64,000 bases of DNA from contig NZ_BCRM01000018.1 of NCBI RefSeq assembly GCF_001552595.1, positions 62,001 through 126,000 on the forward strand, read 5' to 3'. Source of the stretch: Rhodococcus erythropolis NBRC 15567 (GTDB lineage: Bacteria > Actinomycetota > Actinomycetes > Mycobacteriales > Mycobacteriaceae). The first letter of the stretch is position 1; each line of letters begins with the position of its first letter. This document shows, piece after piece, positions 34,896-43,302 of the stretch. The notes beneath the pieces are model-generated. The model did no database searches, had not been told where the DNA came from, and saw only the letters and a list, made by a program, of their open reading frames with translations. Made by a program: the position numbers and the translations under genes.

Positions 34896-36092
34896 ATGGG
34901 CGATCCATCCCGTCGCGGGTTCATCTCAGTACTGGCCGTACTACTTTCGACGGGTTGGGCCGCCAACCACTTTGCTTCGCTCATCCCGGTTCTCCGGGTG
35001 GACGAGGGCCTTTCGCATACCGTGCTCGACGGTGTTTTCGGTATCTATGCGCTCGGACTCCTACCCGGCCTGTTGACCGGTGGAGCAGTGTCGGACCGCG
35101 TCGGCCGAGCTGTAGTCGTCCTTCCCGGAGCACTCATAGCCTCGCTCGGAACCTTGATTCTTCTTCTCTGGCACGACGCGCCCGGGCTCATGGTCGGGCG
35201 CCTCGTAGTCGGTATCGGTGCCGGTCTGGCAATCGGCGCCGGTACCGCGTGGGCAGCTGACCTTCGCGGTAAGTCCGGAACCGTGATGGCGGGCGTCGTA
35301 CTCACCTCGGGTTTTGCACTGGGACCACTGTTTTCGGGTCTGTTGGCACAATTTGCCGCCTTCCCACTCGCTACGCCCTTTGTCGTCTCGGCCGTCTTGT
35401 CGGTGGGTTCGGTTGCCGCTGCTGCCTCGTGGAGTCGTACTCCTGCTCCCACCAAGGCTGCGACGTTCACACCGGTTCCCGACCGCGCAGAGCGGTCGGG
35501 AACCGGCGTGAAGGTCGCACTGCTCTGGGCACTTCCGTTGGCTCCATGGGTGTTCGCCAGCGCAACAGTGTCTTTCGTGACCATGACGGCCAGGCTCGGG
35601 GACCGCTACTCAGGTCCTCTCCTTCCGGGTTTCGCCGCGGCGCTGACTCTGGGTGCTGGAATCCTGGTTCAAACCGCTGCGCGCCATCGCAATTGGGGTC
35701 CTCAGGCCGGCACGACAGGCGCCGCACTGGCGGCACTCGGATACTGCCTGGTCGCAGTCGGCGGCGCGCACCCCGCGCTCGGGTTGTTCATCGTCTGCGC
35801 GCTCGTCCTCGGTACGGCCTACGGACTGTGTCTGCGTGAGGGACTGCTCGACCTCGAGTCGCTGGCTCCCCCGGCCTCGCGGGGCGCTTTGACCGGGATC
35901 TTCTACGTCGGCACCTATCTCGGATTCGGACTGCCGGTGCTACTGGTTGTCATCGAACCCACGATGGGTCCGTCACTGCCGTTGGTGATCCTCGCCGCTG
36001 TTGCCGCCGTCGTTGCCGTGGTCCGATTCCGTCGATTGCGGTCACCCCAGGCTTCCACGCCACATCCGCGTCTCGAAGCCGCATCGGTCTGA
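34896..36092 (+). CDS. MFS transporter with an in-frame palindromic insertion
   Basis: A 398-residue major facilitator protein with 12 hydrophobic segments. The MFS motif A is seen as GGAVSDRVGRAVVVLPGAL between helices 2 and 3. The central cytoplasmic loop (residues about 185-210) reads TFTPVPDRAERSGTGVKVA and is encoded by a near-perfect inverted repeat with 21-base arms. The substrate is unknown; the LLM neighbour suggests export or uptake of an organic metabolite. Confidence 0.85.
   Translation: MGDPSRRGFISVLAVLLSTGWAANHFASLIPVLRVDEGLSHTVLDGVFGIYALGLLPGLLTGGAVSDRVGRAVVVLPGALIASLGTLILLLWHDAPGLMVGRLVVGIGAGLAIGAGTAWAADLRGKSGTVMAGVVLTSGFALGPLFSGLLAQFAAFPLATPFVVSAVLSVGSVAAAASWSRTPAPTKAATFTPVPDRAERSGTGVKVALLWALPLAPWVFASATVSFVTMTARLGDRYSGPLLPGFAAALTLGAGILVQTAARHRNWGPQAGTTGAALAALGYCLVAVGGAHPALGLFIVCALVLGTAYGLCLREGLLDLESLAPPASRGALTGIFYVGTYLGFGLPVLLVVIEPTMGPSLPLVILAAVAAVVAVVRFRRLRSPQASTPHPRLEAASV
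35466..35512. repeat. 21-bp-arm inverted repeat inside the MFS gene
   Basis: The arm 35466-35486 is complementary to 35492-35512 at 20 of 21 positions, with a 5-base loop (GCAGA); the core is GGTTCCCGACCGC/GCGGTCGGGAACC. It encodes the loop between the two halves of the transporter. It looks like an intergenic terminator or palindromic element carried inside a gene without breaking the frame. Confidence 0.85.
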
Positions 36093-36189
36093 ACACCCGT
36101 TCGGACGGAGTTGGCGGTACTTGCAGTCGCAGCTACCCGGCGGTGTTAGCGTCGGAGGACCAGAAGGTAACTGCGTAGGGACACAGCAC

Positions 36190-36996
36190 ATGGGCAAGAG
36201 CGAGGCGGGCAAGGCCGAATCGGCCAAGAGCAGTGGCGACGATCTGACGGGTCGGCGCATCCTGATCACCGGCGCTGCCCGCAATATCGGTTCTTCGCTG
36301 GCCAGACGCCTGTACGACCGTGGCGCGTCCGTGGGACTGCTCGGCCTCGAGCCGGAACTTCTCGAGCAAGTCGCCACTTCCTGCGGCCGCGCGCCGTGGC
36401 AGTTGTGCGATGTCGCCGATCCCGAGCAGGTATCTCGCGGCGTCGACTGCATCGCTGAGAGGCTGGGAGGCATCGATGTCGTCGTGGCCAATGCCGGCGT
36501 CGAGGCGAATTCGTCGATCCTCGGCGGAGACGTCGAAGACATGCGTCGCGCAGTCGAAGTCAACCTCATGGGCACGTACTACACCCTGCGCGCAGCGGGG
36601 CCCCACATCAGTCACGAAGATGGTTACGCCCTGGTGGTCGCCTCGGCCCACGGCGCGGCGAAGCACCCATTTCGCGGACCGTTCGGTGCTTCGCGCGCCG
36701 GTGTCGAAGCGTTGGGTGACGCGTTGCGCCTGGAAATGAAACACCTTGGTACCAAGGTGGGCGTCGCGTATATCGGAGACATCGACACCGATACCACCGC
36801 ACTCTCTTTCGACGGCGCTCGCGGAACCCTCGCCAGCGCCGGCACCACGACCGTCGCTGACGCCGTCGACGCGTTCGAGCGCGGTATCGTCGGCCGGAAG
36901 TCACGCGTACACGCGCCCCGCCGCAGCGCTGCGGTTCGCCACATCGCGCAACGAGCTATCGACCTCCGTCCCTCTCACATCCGTGGAGTCGCATGA
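36190..36996 (+). CDS. SDR-family protein lacking catalytic Tyr and Lys
   Basis: A 268-residue short-chain dehydrogenase fold. The cofactor motif TGAARNIGSSLARRLYDRGA (T27-G28 to G34) and NAG (101-103) are intact, and Ser152 is present in VVASAHGAAKHP. The catalytic YxxxK is replaced by F165-G-A-S-R169 (GPFGASRAGVEAL), so normal SDR chemistry is not expected. It may bind NAD(P) structurally or act in a complex. ATG at 36190 with GGGA upstream; an upstream open frame overlaps the MFS gene and is unlikely. The next gene overlaps by ATGA. Confidence 0.8.
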   Translation: MGKSEAGKAESAKSSGDDLTGRRILITGAARNIGSSLARRLYDRGASVGLLGLEPELLEQVATSCGRAPWQLCDVADPEQVSRGVDCIAERLGGIDVVVANAGVEANSSILGGDVEDMRRAVEVNLMGTYYTLRAAGPHISHEDGYALVVASAHGAAKHPFRGPFGASRAGVEALGDALRLEMKHLGTKVGVAYIGDIDTDTTALSFDGARGTLASAGTTTVADAVDAFERGIVGRKSRVHAPRRSAAVRHIAQRAIDLRPSHIRGVA

Positions 36997-37526
36997 ACCC
37001 CCGCATCCCGCCCGGCCGATTCAAGGACCTCGGTCCGATCAACTGGGGAATCTGGCGTGTCCTGTCGAAGGCTGCCGGAGCACCCGATGCGCATCTGTTC
37101 AGCACCTTGGGGCGCACGGGCGGGCTCTTCCGCGGTTGGCTGCACTACTCCGGCTCACTCATGCCCGGCGGCAAGATCTCTCGCCACGACACCGAACTGA
37201 TCATCCTGCGGGTCGCGCACCTGCGGGACTGCGGTTACGAGATGGATCACCACATCAGGCTCGGCCGCAAAGCCGGAATCGACGCAGAAGAACTGGCCCG
37301 AATCATCGAGGGCCCTAGCGCTTCCGAGTTGAGTCCGCGTCACCGTGCGATCTTGACTGCGGTCGACGAGTTGGTCACCACCAAGGACATCACCGACAAC
37401 ACGTGGGGAACGCTCTCGCAGCATCTCGACGATCGTCGGTTGATCGAATTCACCTTGCTGGTCACTCAGTACGACGGCCTGGCCACCACGATCGGAACCT
37501 TGCGGGTTCAGCGCGACTTCTCCTGA
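36993..37526 (+). CDS. Carboxymuconolactone decarboxylase/AhpD-like protein
   Basis: A 177-residue all-helical protein of the CMD/AhpD superfamily: HDTELIILRVAHLRDCGYEM and DHHIRLGRKAGIDAEELARI. The family uses Cys, Glu and His near this motif for proton relay or peroxide reduction; AhpD needs CxxC, while here only one Cys is present (DCGYEMDHH), so it is closer to the CMD type. It resembles, as I recall, mycobacterial Rv0464c, next to ramB there. It is translationally coupled to the degenerate SDR gene. Confidence 0.85.
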   Translation: MNPRIPPGRFKDLGPINWGIWRVLSKAAGAPDAHLFSTLGRTGGLFRGWLHYSGSLMPGGKISRHDTELIILRVAHLRDCGYEMDHHIRLGRKAGIDAEELARIIEGPSASELSPRHRAILTAVDELVTTKDITDNTWGTLSQHLDDRRLIEFTLLVTQYDGLATTIGTLRVQRDFS

Positions 37527-37592
37527 AGTTCCGCGGCGGCCGTAACTCAGCTCTTACCCGAAGACATCTGGACGAAACACCTGATCAATAGC

Positions 37593-37598
37593 GTATAC
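37593..37598. promoter_or_regulatory. Candidate GntR site before the second gntR
   Basis: GTATAC in context GCGTATACAGGTATG, overlapping the start of the gntR gene at 37603. It shares the core with the site before urtA. The short distance to the ATG suggests an autoregulatory operator and a near-leaderless transcript. Confidence 0.35.
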
Positions 37599-37602
37599 AG
37601 GT

Positions 37603-38304
37603 ATGTCGACAGGGATGAATACGGCGCCGGAGCCACTGCGTGAGGTGGTCTACCGGGAACTACGCACCGAACTGGTCAACGGGACCATCGGGTTCGATCA
37701 GCGCCTGACGGAACCGAAACTCTCCACGCGTTTCGGCATTTCTCGCACACCAGTACGGGAAGCGTTGACGATGCTGTGCGCCGATGGACTCCTGCGCCGG
37801 GAAGAATACGGGTTCTCCGCCGTGCGCCCGAGCATCCCGCGGATCCGAGACCTGTACGAACTCCGAATCACTCTGGAACTACAAGGAATTACCCGGGCGA
37901 TCGCAGATCCGACGATCCGGCACGACCGAACAATCCTCGACGACGAATTGGTGCGGTGGCGTGCCCTGGCTCTCGATCCGCCCGCTCAGGAACCGGGGTT
38001 CGTCGAACTGGACGAGGAATTCCACGTCGCCGTACTGAGGGCGTCGGGAAACAATGAACTGGTCGCGTCGCTGCTGTCGGTGAATTCCCGTATCCGGCAC
38101 GTTCGGATGTACGACTTCATGGTCAACGGCCGCATCGACACCTCGATCGCGGAGCACATTCGAATCCTCGAAGAACTACGTGCCGGCAATCTGCCCGAGG
38201 CCCGCACGCTTTTGCACCAGCACATCGGCGAGTCTCTCGACGTCGTCCTCGACCGGGTGACCCGCGCGATCACCGCGCTCTCACTCGCCACCATCACGGA
38301 CTGA
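37603..38304 (+). CDS. GntR-family (FCD) regulator next to allophanate hydrolase
   Basis: A 233-residue regulator: EVVYRELRTELVNGTIGFDQ then EPKLSTRFGISRTPVREALT (winged helix, residues 12-58), and FCD domain with LYELRITLELQGITRAI, EFHVAVLRASGNNELVASLL and EHIRILEELRAGN. It matches the urt-linked GntR throughout. ATG at 37603 (alternative at 37615). It is 17 bp upstream of atzF on the same strand, so it probably controls allophanate or urea breakdown. Confidence 0.88.
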   Translation: MSTGMNTAPEPLREVVYRELRTELVNGTIGFDQRLTEPKLSTRFGISRTPVREALTMLCADGLLRREEYGFSAVRPSIPRIRDLYELRITLELQGITRAIADPTIRHDRTILDDELVRWRALALDPPAQEPGFVELDEEFHVAVLRASGNNELVASLLSVNSRIRHVRMYDFMVNGRIDTSIAEHIRILEELRAGNLPEARTLLHQHIGESLDVVLDRVTRAITALSLATITD

Positions 38305-38321
38305 TCGGAGCAGTACACAGC

Positions 38322-40031
38322 ATGACCATCGCAGCAGAAGTTTTCACCCCGACAGCCCGGGTCGAGCAGGCCTTCCAGCGGATCGAGGAAGTAGATCGCC
38401 CCGAAGTCTGGATCACGTTGCGCCGCAAGGAAGATGTGCTTGCCGATGCCGCCTCGGCCGAAGCCAGAATCGCCGCGGGCGAGCATCTTCCTCTGGCTGG
38501 GCGTCTGGTCGCCGTCAAGGACAACGTCGACGTCGCCGGTCTGCCGACCACAGCGGCGTGCCCCGAATTCGCGTATGCGCCGGACGAAACTGCCAGTGCC
38601 GTTGCACGGTTGATCGAGCACGGCGCTGTTGTTCTGGGGAAGACCAATCTGGACCAGTTTGCCACCGGGCTGGTCGGAACGCGTAGTCCGTACGGAGCCG
38701 TTCGCTGCGCCTGGAACGAAGAGTTGATCTCGGGCGGTAGTAGCTCCGGATCCGCCGTCGCTGTCGCGCTGGGGATTGCAGACATCGGAATCGGCACCGA
38801 CACCGCCGGTTCCGGCCGGGTACCGGCGGCATTTCACGGGATCTACGGACTGAAGCTTTCGCTCGGTGTCATTCCCGTCCACGGAGTAGTGCCCGCCTGC
38901 ATCGACTACGACGCTCTGACGGTGTTCGCCGGCGACCTCGAATCGGCAACCGCGGCAGCGGCAATCATGGTCGGCCACGAACCTCGAGATCCCCGCAGCC
39001 GCGTCTGGCCTTCCGACGTTCGTCTCGCGGCGGCGCCGAATCCCCGCGTCGCGGTCCCCCGAATCGAGGATCTCGCTCAACTTAGCCCGTCGTATCTGGC
39101 AGCATTTCAGGACACTGTGACTGCTCTGGTAGCCGGCGGCGCCGAGACCGAGACCGTCGACATCTCCGGGCTGCTCGACGCGGCCCGATTGCTCTACGAC
39201 GGCGCCGTGGTGGCGCAGCGGTACGCCGCTGCCGGCGAGTTCCTCGAAACCCGCCCTGCCGGAGCAGATCCCGCGGTGTCCGACATCGTGCTCGGCGCGA
39301 AGCACCCCACCGGATACCAGCTAGTCGACGATCTCGACGCTCTCACCCGCGCCAAGGCAGCTGCCCGGGCACTCCTCGCCGGGTTCGACGCCCTGCTGCT
39401 TCCCACCACCACCGAACATCCGACGATCGCCGCCGTGACCGAGGATGCGTTCGGAATCAACCGCCGGATGGGAACTTTCACCAACTTCTGCAACCTGCTC
39501 GACATGGCGGCCGTCGCGGCGCCCGGACACCGCACTGCCGAAGATCACCCGTTCGGCGTCATGTTCGTCGTACCCGCTTTCGACGACCAGATCGCCATCG
39601 ACCTCGCTGCGCGACTCGGTGGTGTGCCTTCACCCGCCCTCGTCAATACCGGAATCGACCTCGCAGTATTCGGCGCTCACCTGCGCGGGCAACCCCTCAA
39701 CACACAGTTGGTCGACCTCGGCGCGCGGTACGTCGAAACCGTCACGACCTCGGATGCCTACCGGCTCTTCGCTCTCGACACGACGCCACCGAAGCCCGGC
39801 CTGGTACGCCGTGGCCCTGGACTCGGCGCACCGGTCGTCGGCGAGATCTTCCGAATCTCACCGGCCGGGCTGGGAACGTTCCTCGCCGCCTTGCCTGCAC
39901 CGATGGCGCTCACCAGCGTCGAGTTATCGGACGGCAGAACGACAGTCGGTTTCAGCTGCACTCATGACGCCGTAAACGGCGCAGCTGACATCACCGACTA
40001 CGGCGGTTGGGCCGCGTACCTCTCTCGCTGA
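38322..40031 (+). CDS. atzF: Allophanate hydrolase
   Basis: A 569-residue amidase-signature enzyme hydrolysing allophanate to ammonia and CO2. The catalytic triad is visible as Lys66 (RLVAVKDNVD), cis-Ser140 (SGGSSSGSA) and Ser164 (GTDTAGSGR). The C-terminal domain (about residues 450-569, DAYRLFALDTTPPKPGLVRR and LTSVELSDGRTTVGFSC) is the allophanate-hydrolase-specific extension. Urea carboxylase, the usual source of allophanate, is not encoded in the window. The GntR gene precedes it by 17 bp. It ends 3 bp from the convergent tetR. Confidence 0.93.
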   Translation: MTIAAEVFTPTARVEQAFQRIEEVDRPEVWITLRRKEDVLADAASAEARIAAGEHLPLAGRLVAVKDNVDVAGLPTTAACPEFAYAPDETASAVARLIEHGAVVLGKTNLDQFATGLVGTRSPYGAVRCAWNEELISGGSSSGSAVAVALGIADIGIGTDTAGSGRVPAAFHGIYGLKLSLGVIPVHGVVPACIDYDALTVFAGDLESATAAAAIMVGHEPRDPRSRVWPSDVRLAAAPNPRVAVPRIEDLAQLSPSYLAAFQDTVTALVAGGAETETVDISGLLDAARLLYDGAVVAQRYAAAGEFLETRPAGADPAVSDIVLGAKHPTGYQLVDDLDALTRAKAAARALLAGFDALLLPTTTEHPTIAAVTEDAFGINRRMGTFTNFCNLLDMAAVAAPGHRTAEDHPFGVMFVVPAFDDQIAIDLAARLGGVPSPALVNTGIDLAVFGAHLRGQPLNTQLVDLGARYVETVTTSDAYRLFALDTTPPKPGLVRRGPGLGAPVVGEIFRISPAGLGTFLAALPAPMALTSVELSDGRTTVGFSCTHDAVNGAADITDYGGWAAYLSR

Positions 40032-40034
40032 CAG

Positions 40035-40610
40035 TCAGGGCTTGCAGATTCGAGTGACGGCCTCGCGCACCACTTCACGGCGGCGCGCGATCTCGTCGGC
40101 GTCGACGTTCTGGTTGTCGGCCACACCGGGGGCCACTACCCAACCGAACACGAGGCCGAACAGCATCGTGATCAGGTCCTGGGGGTCCCAGTGCTTCGAG
40201 ATGAGGCCGTCTTCTTGAGCCTTGCGGATCGTGGCCATTCGCGGAACCCAGCTGGAATGTTCCTCGGCCAGCTTCTTCATCCGTGGTGCCTCACCCTGCA
40301 ATTGACCCCAGATCATCATCCGTTGAATCTGTGGTTTGGCGAGCATTGCGTCGAACAGTTCGACGGCATGCGCGGGCATGTCTTCACCGGTGAACTCGAC
40401 GGACTCCATCGCCTGCTCGAAGTCGACGTCGAGCACCGCGTGGAACAACGCGACCTTGTCACCGAAATAGGCGTAGAGGCGCTCCTTACTGGCGTTTCCG
40501 TTCTTCGCAATCCGATCGATGCGCGCACCGGCAAGCCCGTAGGTACCGAATTCTTCTTGCGCAGCGTCGAGGATTCGCTGTTTCGTCGCGGTCACGTCAG
40601 TGGGAGCCAT
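40035..40610 (-). CDS. TetR repressor of the adjacent MFS efflux gene
   Basis: A 191-residue TetR protein. The helix-turn-helix is TKQRILDAAQEEFGTYGLAG followed by ARIDRIAKNGNASKERLYAYF. The C-terminal ligand domain contains FGLVFGWVVAPGVADNQN. The start at 40610 has no Shine-Dalgarno sequence, so the mRNA may be leaderless. It is divergent from a DHA2 transporter with a perfect AACGAA/TTCGTT inverted repeat between them, the standard repressor/efflux arrangement. Confidence 0.88.
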   Translation of the reverse strand: MAPTDVTATKQRILDAAQEEFGTYGLAGARIDRIAKNGNASKERLYAYFGDKVALFHAVLDVDFEQAMESVEFTGEDMPAHAVELFDAMLAKPQIQRMMIWGQLQGEAPRMKKLAEEHSSWVPRMATIRKAQEDGLISKHWDPQDLITMLFGLVFGWVVAPGVADNQNVDADEIARRREVVREAVTRICKP

Positions 40611-40627
40611 AGTGATGATGGTAACCG

Positions 40628-40643
40628 AACGAACTATTTCGTT
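40628..40643. promoter_or_regulatory. Predicted TetR operator
   Basis: AACGAA (40628-40633) and TTCGTT (40638-40643) form a perfect inverted repeat with a 4-base spacer between the divergent tetR and MFS genes, 17 bases from the tetR start. Confidence 0.6.
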
Positions 40644-40678
40644 TGACTCACCTGAGAAGGCTGGAATACCTTTTTCCA

Positions 40679-42280
40679 ATGACCACCACGTCCCACGTCG
40701 ACGGCGGCACTCTGCCACCGATCCCGGCTGTCTCCGAGAATCCGAATCATCAACGTCGCTGGCTGGTGCTCTGCATCGTCGCGTTCGCTCAACTCATGGT
40801 GGTGCTCGACGGCACCATCGTCTCCATCGCCCTACCGGCAGCCCAGGAGGAACTGGGCATCAGCGACCTTGACCGCGCGTGGGTGGTCACGTCGTACGCC
40901 TTGGCGTTCGGTGCGCTGCTGCTCCTCGGCGGACGTATCGCCGACTACTGGGGCCGAAAGCGATCCTTCATCGTCGGCATGGCGGGCTTCGCGGTTGCCT
41001 CCGGCATCGGCGGCATCGCGCAGAGCGGTATCGAACTGTTCATCGCCCGCGCCGGCCAGGGCGTCTTCGCAGCATTGCTCGCGCCCGCTGCGCTGTCGAT
41101 GCTCACCACCACCTTCATCGGAGAGAAGGAGCGCGCCAAGGCTTTTGCCGTCTACGGCGCGATCTCCGGCGGTGGCGCTGCCATCGGCCTGCTCCTCGGT
41201 GGAGTGCTGACGCAGTACGTCGACTGGCGCTGGTGCCTGCTCGTCAACATCCCGATCGCGCTGATCGCCATCGCTGCAGCCGTCCCGATCGTCAAGGAAA
41301 CCAAAGCGCACGGCGACACGAGCTACGACCTTCCCGGCGCTGTCCTCATCGCCCTGGGGCTCGGCTCACTGGTCTACGGATTCACACGCGCCGAGCACGG
41401 CTGGGGTCAGGCAGACACTTTGCTGTTCATCGCACTGGGCCTGGTCTTCCTCGCCATCTTCGTGGTCGTCGAGAGCCGCAGCAAGAATCCGCTTCTACCG
41501 CTGAGCGTTCCGTGGCATCGTGATCGCGGCGCTGCTCTGATCGGCTCCATGCTGGTGGGCGCCGCCCTGCTCGGCGGCACGTTGTACCTGACGTTCTACC
41601 TGCAGATCGTGCTCGGATTCAGCCCGGTCATGGCCGGCGTCGGATCGCTGCCGATGGCATTCTTCATCGTCTTGGCATCGACCATCGCAGCGCAGTTGTC
41701 CACCAAGATCGGCCCCAAGGCGCTCATGGTCGCCGGCCCGCTGGTGGCCGCAGTAGGACTGCTCATGCTGACCCAGATCGAGGTACACAGCTCCTATTGG
41801 ACGCACGTGTTCCCCGGCCTCGCGATCTTCGGCTTCGGACTGGGCCTGCTGATGGTGCCGATGCAGAACCTCGCACTGATCGGCGTTCCCGACCACGACG
41901 CCGGCGCTGCCAGTGCCCTGGTCAACGCCACCCTGCAGATCGGCGGCGCACTCGGAACCGCACTGTTCACCACGATCTACGCTTCGGCCAAGTCGGCCTT
42001 CACCGCCGACAACGCGGCGCCAATCCCGCCGGAAGGCATTCCTGTCGACATGTCGAATGCGACCATCCCGACCGGGGACCAATTGGCGCTACTCCCCCAG
42101 CCGGTGCAGGACTTCGTCGCCTCGATGACGGACTACTTCTTCGGCGCCGAGGTGTCCGGATACTCGGCCGCATTCGGTTGGGCGGCAATCCTGTTGGCGA
42201 TCATCGCACCGGTAGTGCTGGTTCTGGTCCGCGCCAAGAAGGGTGATCTGCCCGCCGAGGGTGCAGTCCACATGGGATAA
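40679..42280 (+). CDS. MFS efflux transporter, DHA2 (14-helix) family
   Basis: A 533-residue drug:proton antiporter of the EmrB/QacA type with 14 hydrophobic segments. Diagnostic motifs are LMVVLDGTIVSIALPAAQEE in helix 1 (motif D1) and GGRIADYWGRKRSFIVGMAG (motif A). The start ATG at 40679 gives MTTTSHVDGG; the Shine-Dalgarno is weak (GAGAAGG is 18 bases away), and an upstream start at 40643 overlaps the operator, so it is unlikely. It is probably induced when the neighbouring TetR binds a drug-like ligand. Confidence 0.92.
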   Translation: MTTTSHVDGGTLPPIPAVSENPNHQRRWLVLCIVAFAQLMVVLDGTIVSIALPAAQEELGISDLDRAWVVTSYALAFGALLLLGGRIADYWGRKRSFIVGMAGFAVASGIGGIAQSGIELFIARAGQGVFAALLAPAALSMLTTTFIGEKERAKAFAVYGAISGGGAAIGLLLGGVLTQYVDWRWCLLVNIPIALIAIAAAVPIVKETKAHGDTSYDLPGAVLIALGLGSLVYGFTRAEHGWGQADTLLFIALGLVFLAIFVVVESRSKNPLLPLSVPWHRDRGAALIGSMLVGAALLGGTLYLTFYLQIVLGFSPVMAGVGSLPMAFFIVLASTIAAQLSTKIGPKALMVAGPLVAAVGLLMLTQIEVHSSYWTHVFPGLAIFGFGLGLLMVPMQNLALIGVPDHDAGAASALVNATLQIGGALGTALFTTIYASAKSAFTADNAAPIPPEGIPVDMSNATIPTGDQLALLPQPVQDFVASMTDYFFGAEVSGYSAAFGWAAILLAIIAPVVLVLVRAKKGDLPAEGAVHMG

Positions 42281-42284
42281 CCCC

Positions 42285-42328
42285 CTGTGCGCCTTTATTA
42301 ACCGCCCGCGGTTAATAAAGGCGCACAG
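42285..42328. terminator. Bidirectional terminator with perfect 21-bp stem
   Basis: Arms at 42285-42305 and 42308-42328 are perfectly complementary with a 2-base loop. It lies 4 bases after the MFS stop and 4 bases before the convergent qor2-like stop, so it serves both genes. The CTGTGCGC core recurs in the fadB2 terminator at 8391. Confidence 0.85.
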
Positions 42329-42332
42329 CAGG

Positions 42333-43184
42333 TCAGGCCTTCCTCAACACCTCAGCCACCGGAGTGCTGCTGCGGCCGATCAACTTCTGCAGGTCACCAG
42401 ACTCGGTGTCCAACGCCCCCTTGGCAATTGCAGCATCGGAATCCGCGAGAATCTCTGCGACCGGGGCAGGCAGGCCGACGCTCTCGAGAATCCCCTTGTA
42501 TGCGTCCTCGCTCACGAACTGGTACGCGACAGGCTTGCCGGCAAACTCGCTGATCTTCTCGGCCAATTCGGCGTAGGTGAGCCTCTCGTCACCGCCCAAC
42601 TCGTACACTGCACCTTCATGACCATCGGTGGTCGCGACTACTGCTGCGGCGTCGGCGTAATCCGCACGCGCCGCAGCCGCGATCTTGCCTTCCGCTCCCG
42701 CACCGACCAGTGCGCCGCGTTCGATCACACCGGCCAGGTCGTTGGTGAAGTTCTCCCAGTACCAACCGTTGCGCAACAGCGCGAACGGAATACCGCTCCG
42801 AGTGAGCACGTCCTCGGTCGCCTTGTGCTCGGCAGCAAGCTTCATCGGCGTGTCCTGAGCATTCAAGATGCTCGTGTAGGCGATGAATCCGACGCCGGCA
42901 GCCTTCGCCGCGTCGATGATGTTGGTGTGTTGCGCGAGCCGTGACCCCACTTCACTTCCCGAGATCAGCACCAGCTTGTCGACGCCCGCCAATGCGGTTT
43001 CCAACGCCGAGGCATCGGCATAGTCCGCTTGACGTACAACTACTCCGCGGGCGGCGAGGCTTTCCGCCTTCTGTGGATTGCGGACGACAGCGACGATGTC
43101 GGACGCGGCGGTTCCCCGCTCGATCAACGACTCGACTACCAGTTGTCCGAGGTTTCCGGTTGCGCCGGTGACTGCAATGCTCAT
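42333..43184 (-). CDS. qor2: NAD(P)H-quinone reductase 2-like protein (NmrA/QOR2 type)
   Basis: A 283-residue atypical SDR starting MSIAVTGATGNLGQLVVESL (GxxGxxG cofactor motif) with VVRNPQKAESLAARGVVVRQ, DKLVLISGSEVG and AYTSILNAQDTPMKLAAEHK. It is the QOR2 type, reducing quinones with NADPH. The ATG at 43184 has GGGAG at 5 bases. It is divergent from an HxlR regulator with a GCACTTA palindrome between them, matching the qorR/qor2 arrangement known in Corynebacterium. Confidence 0.85.
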   Translation of the reverse strand: MSIAVTGATGNLGQLVVESLIERGTAASDIVAVVRNPQKAESLAARGVVVRQADYADASALETALAGVDKLVLISGSEVGSRLAQHTNIIDAAKAAGVGFIAYTSILNAQDTPMKLAAEHKATEDVLTRSGIPFALLRNGWYWENFTNDLAGVIERGALVGAGAEGKIAAAARADYADAAAVVATTDGHEGAVYELGGDERLTYAELAEKISEFAGKPVAYQFVSEDAYKGILESVGLPAPVAEILADSDAAIAKGALDTESGDLQKLIGRSSTPVAEVLRKA

Positions 43185-43233
43185 GCGAACTCCCGATCCA
43201 GGTTGAAGCGTAAATGCGTTCTGCAACCATCAT

Positions 43234-43254
43234 GCACTTATTTTTCGTAAGTGC
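43234..43254. promoter_or_regulatory. Predicted HxlR/QorR operator
   Basis: GCACTTA (43234-43240) and TAAGTGC (43248-43254) form a perfect inverted repeat with a 7-base spacer, centred in the divergent qor2/qorR region. Confidence 0.65.
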
Positions 43255-43302
43255 AACACGTCGAGTTAGCGCTATGGGATCGTGCAGTAGTAGCCTGGGT
43301 TC

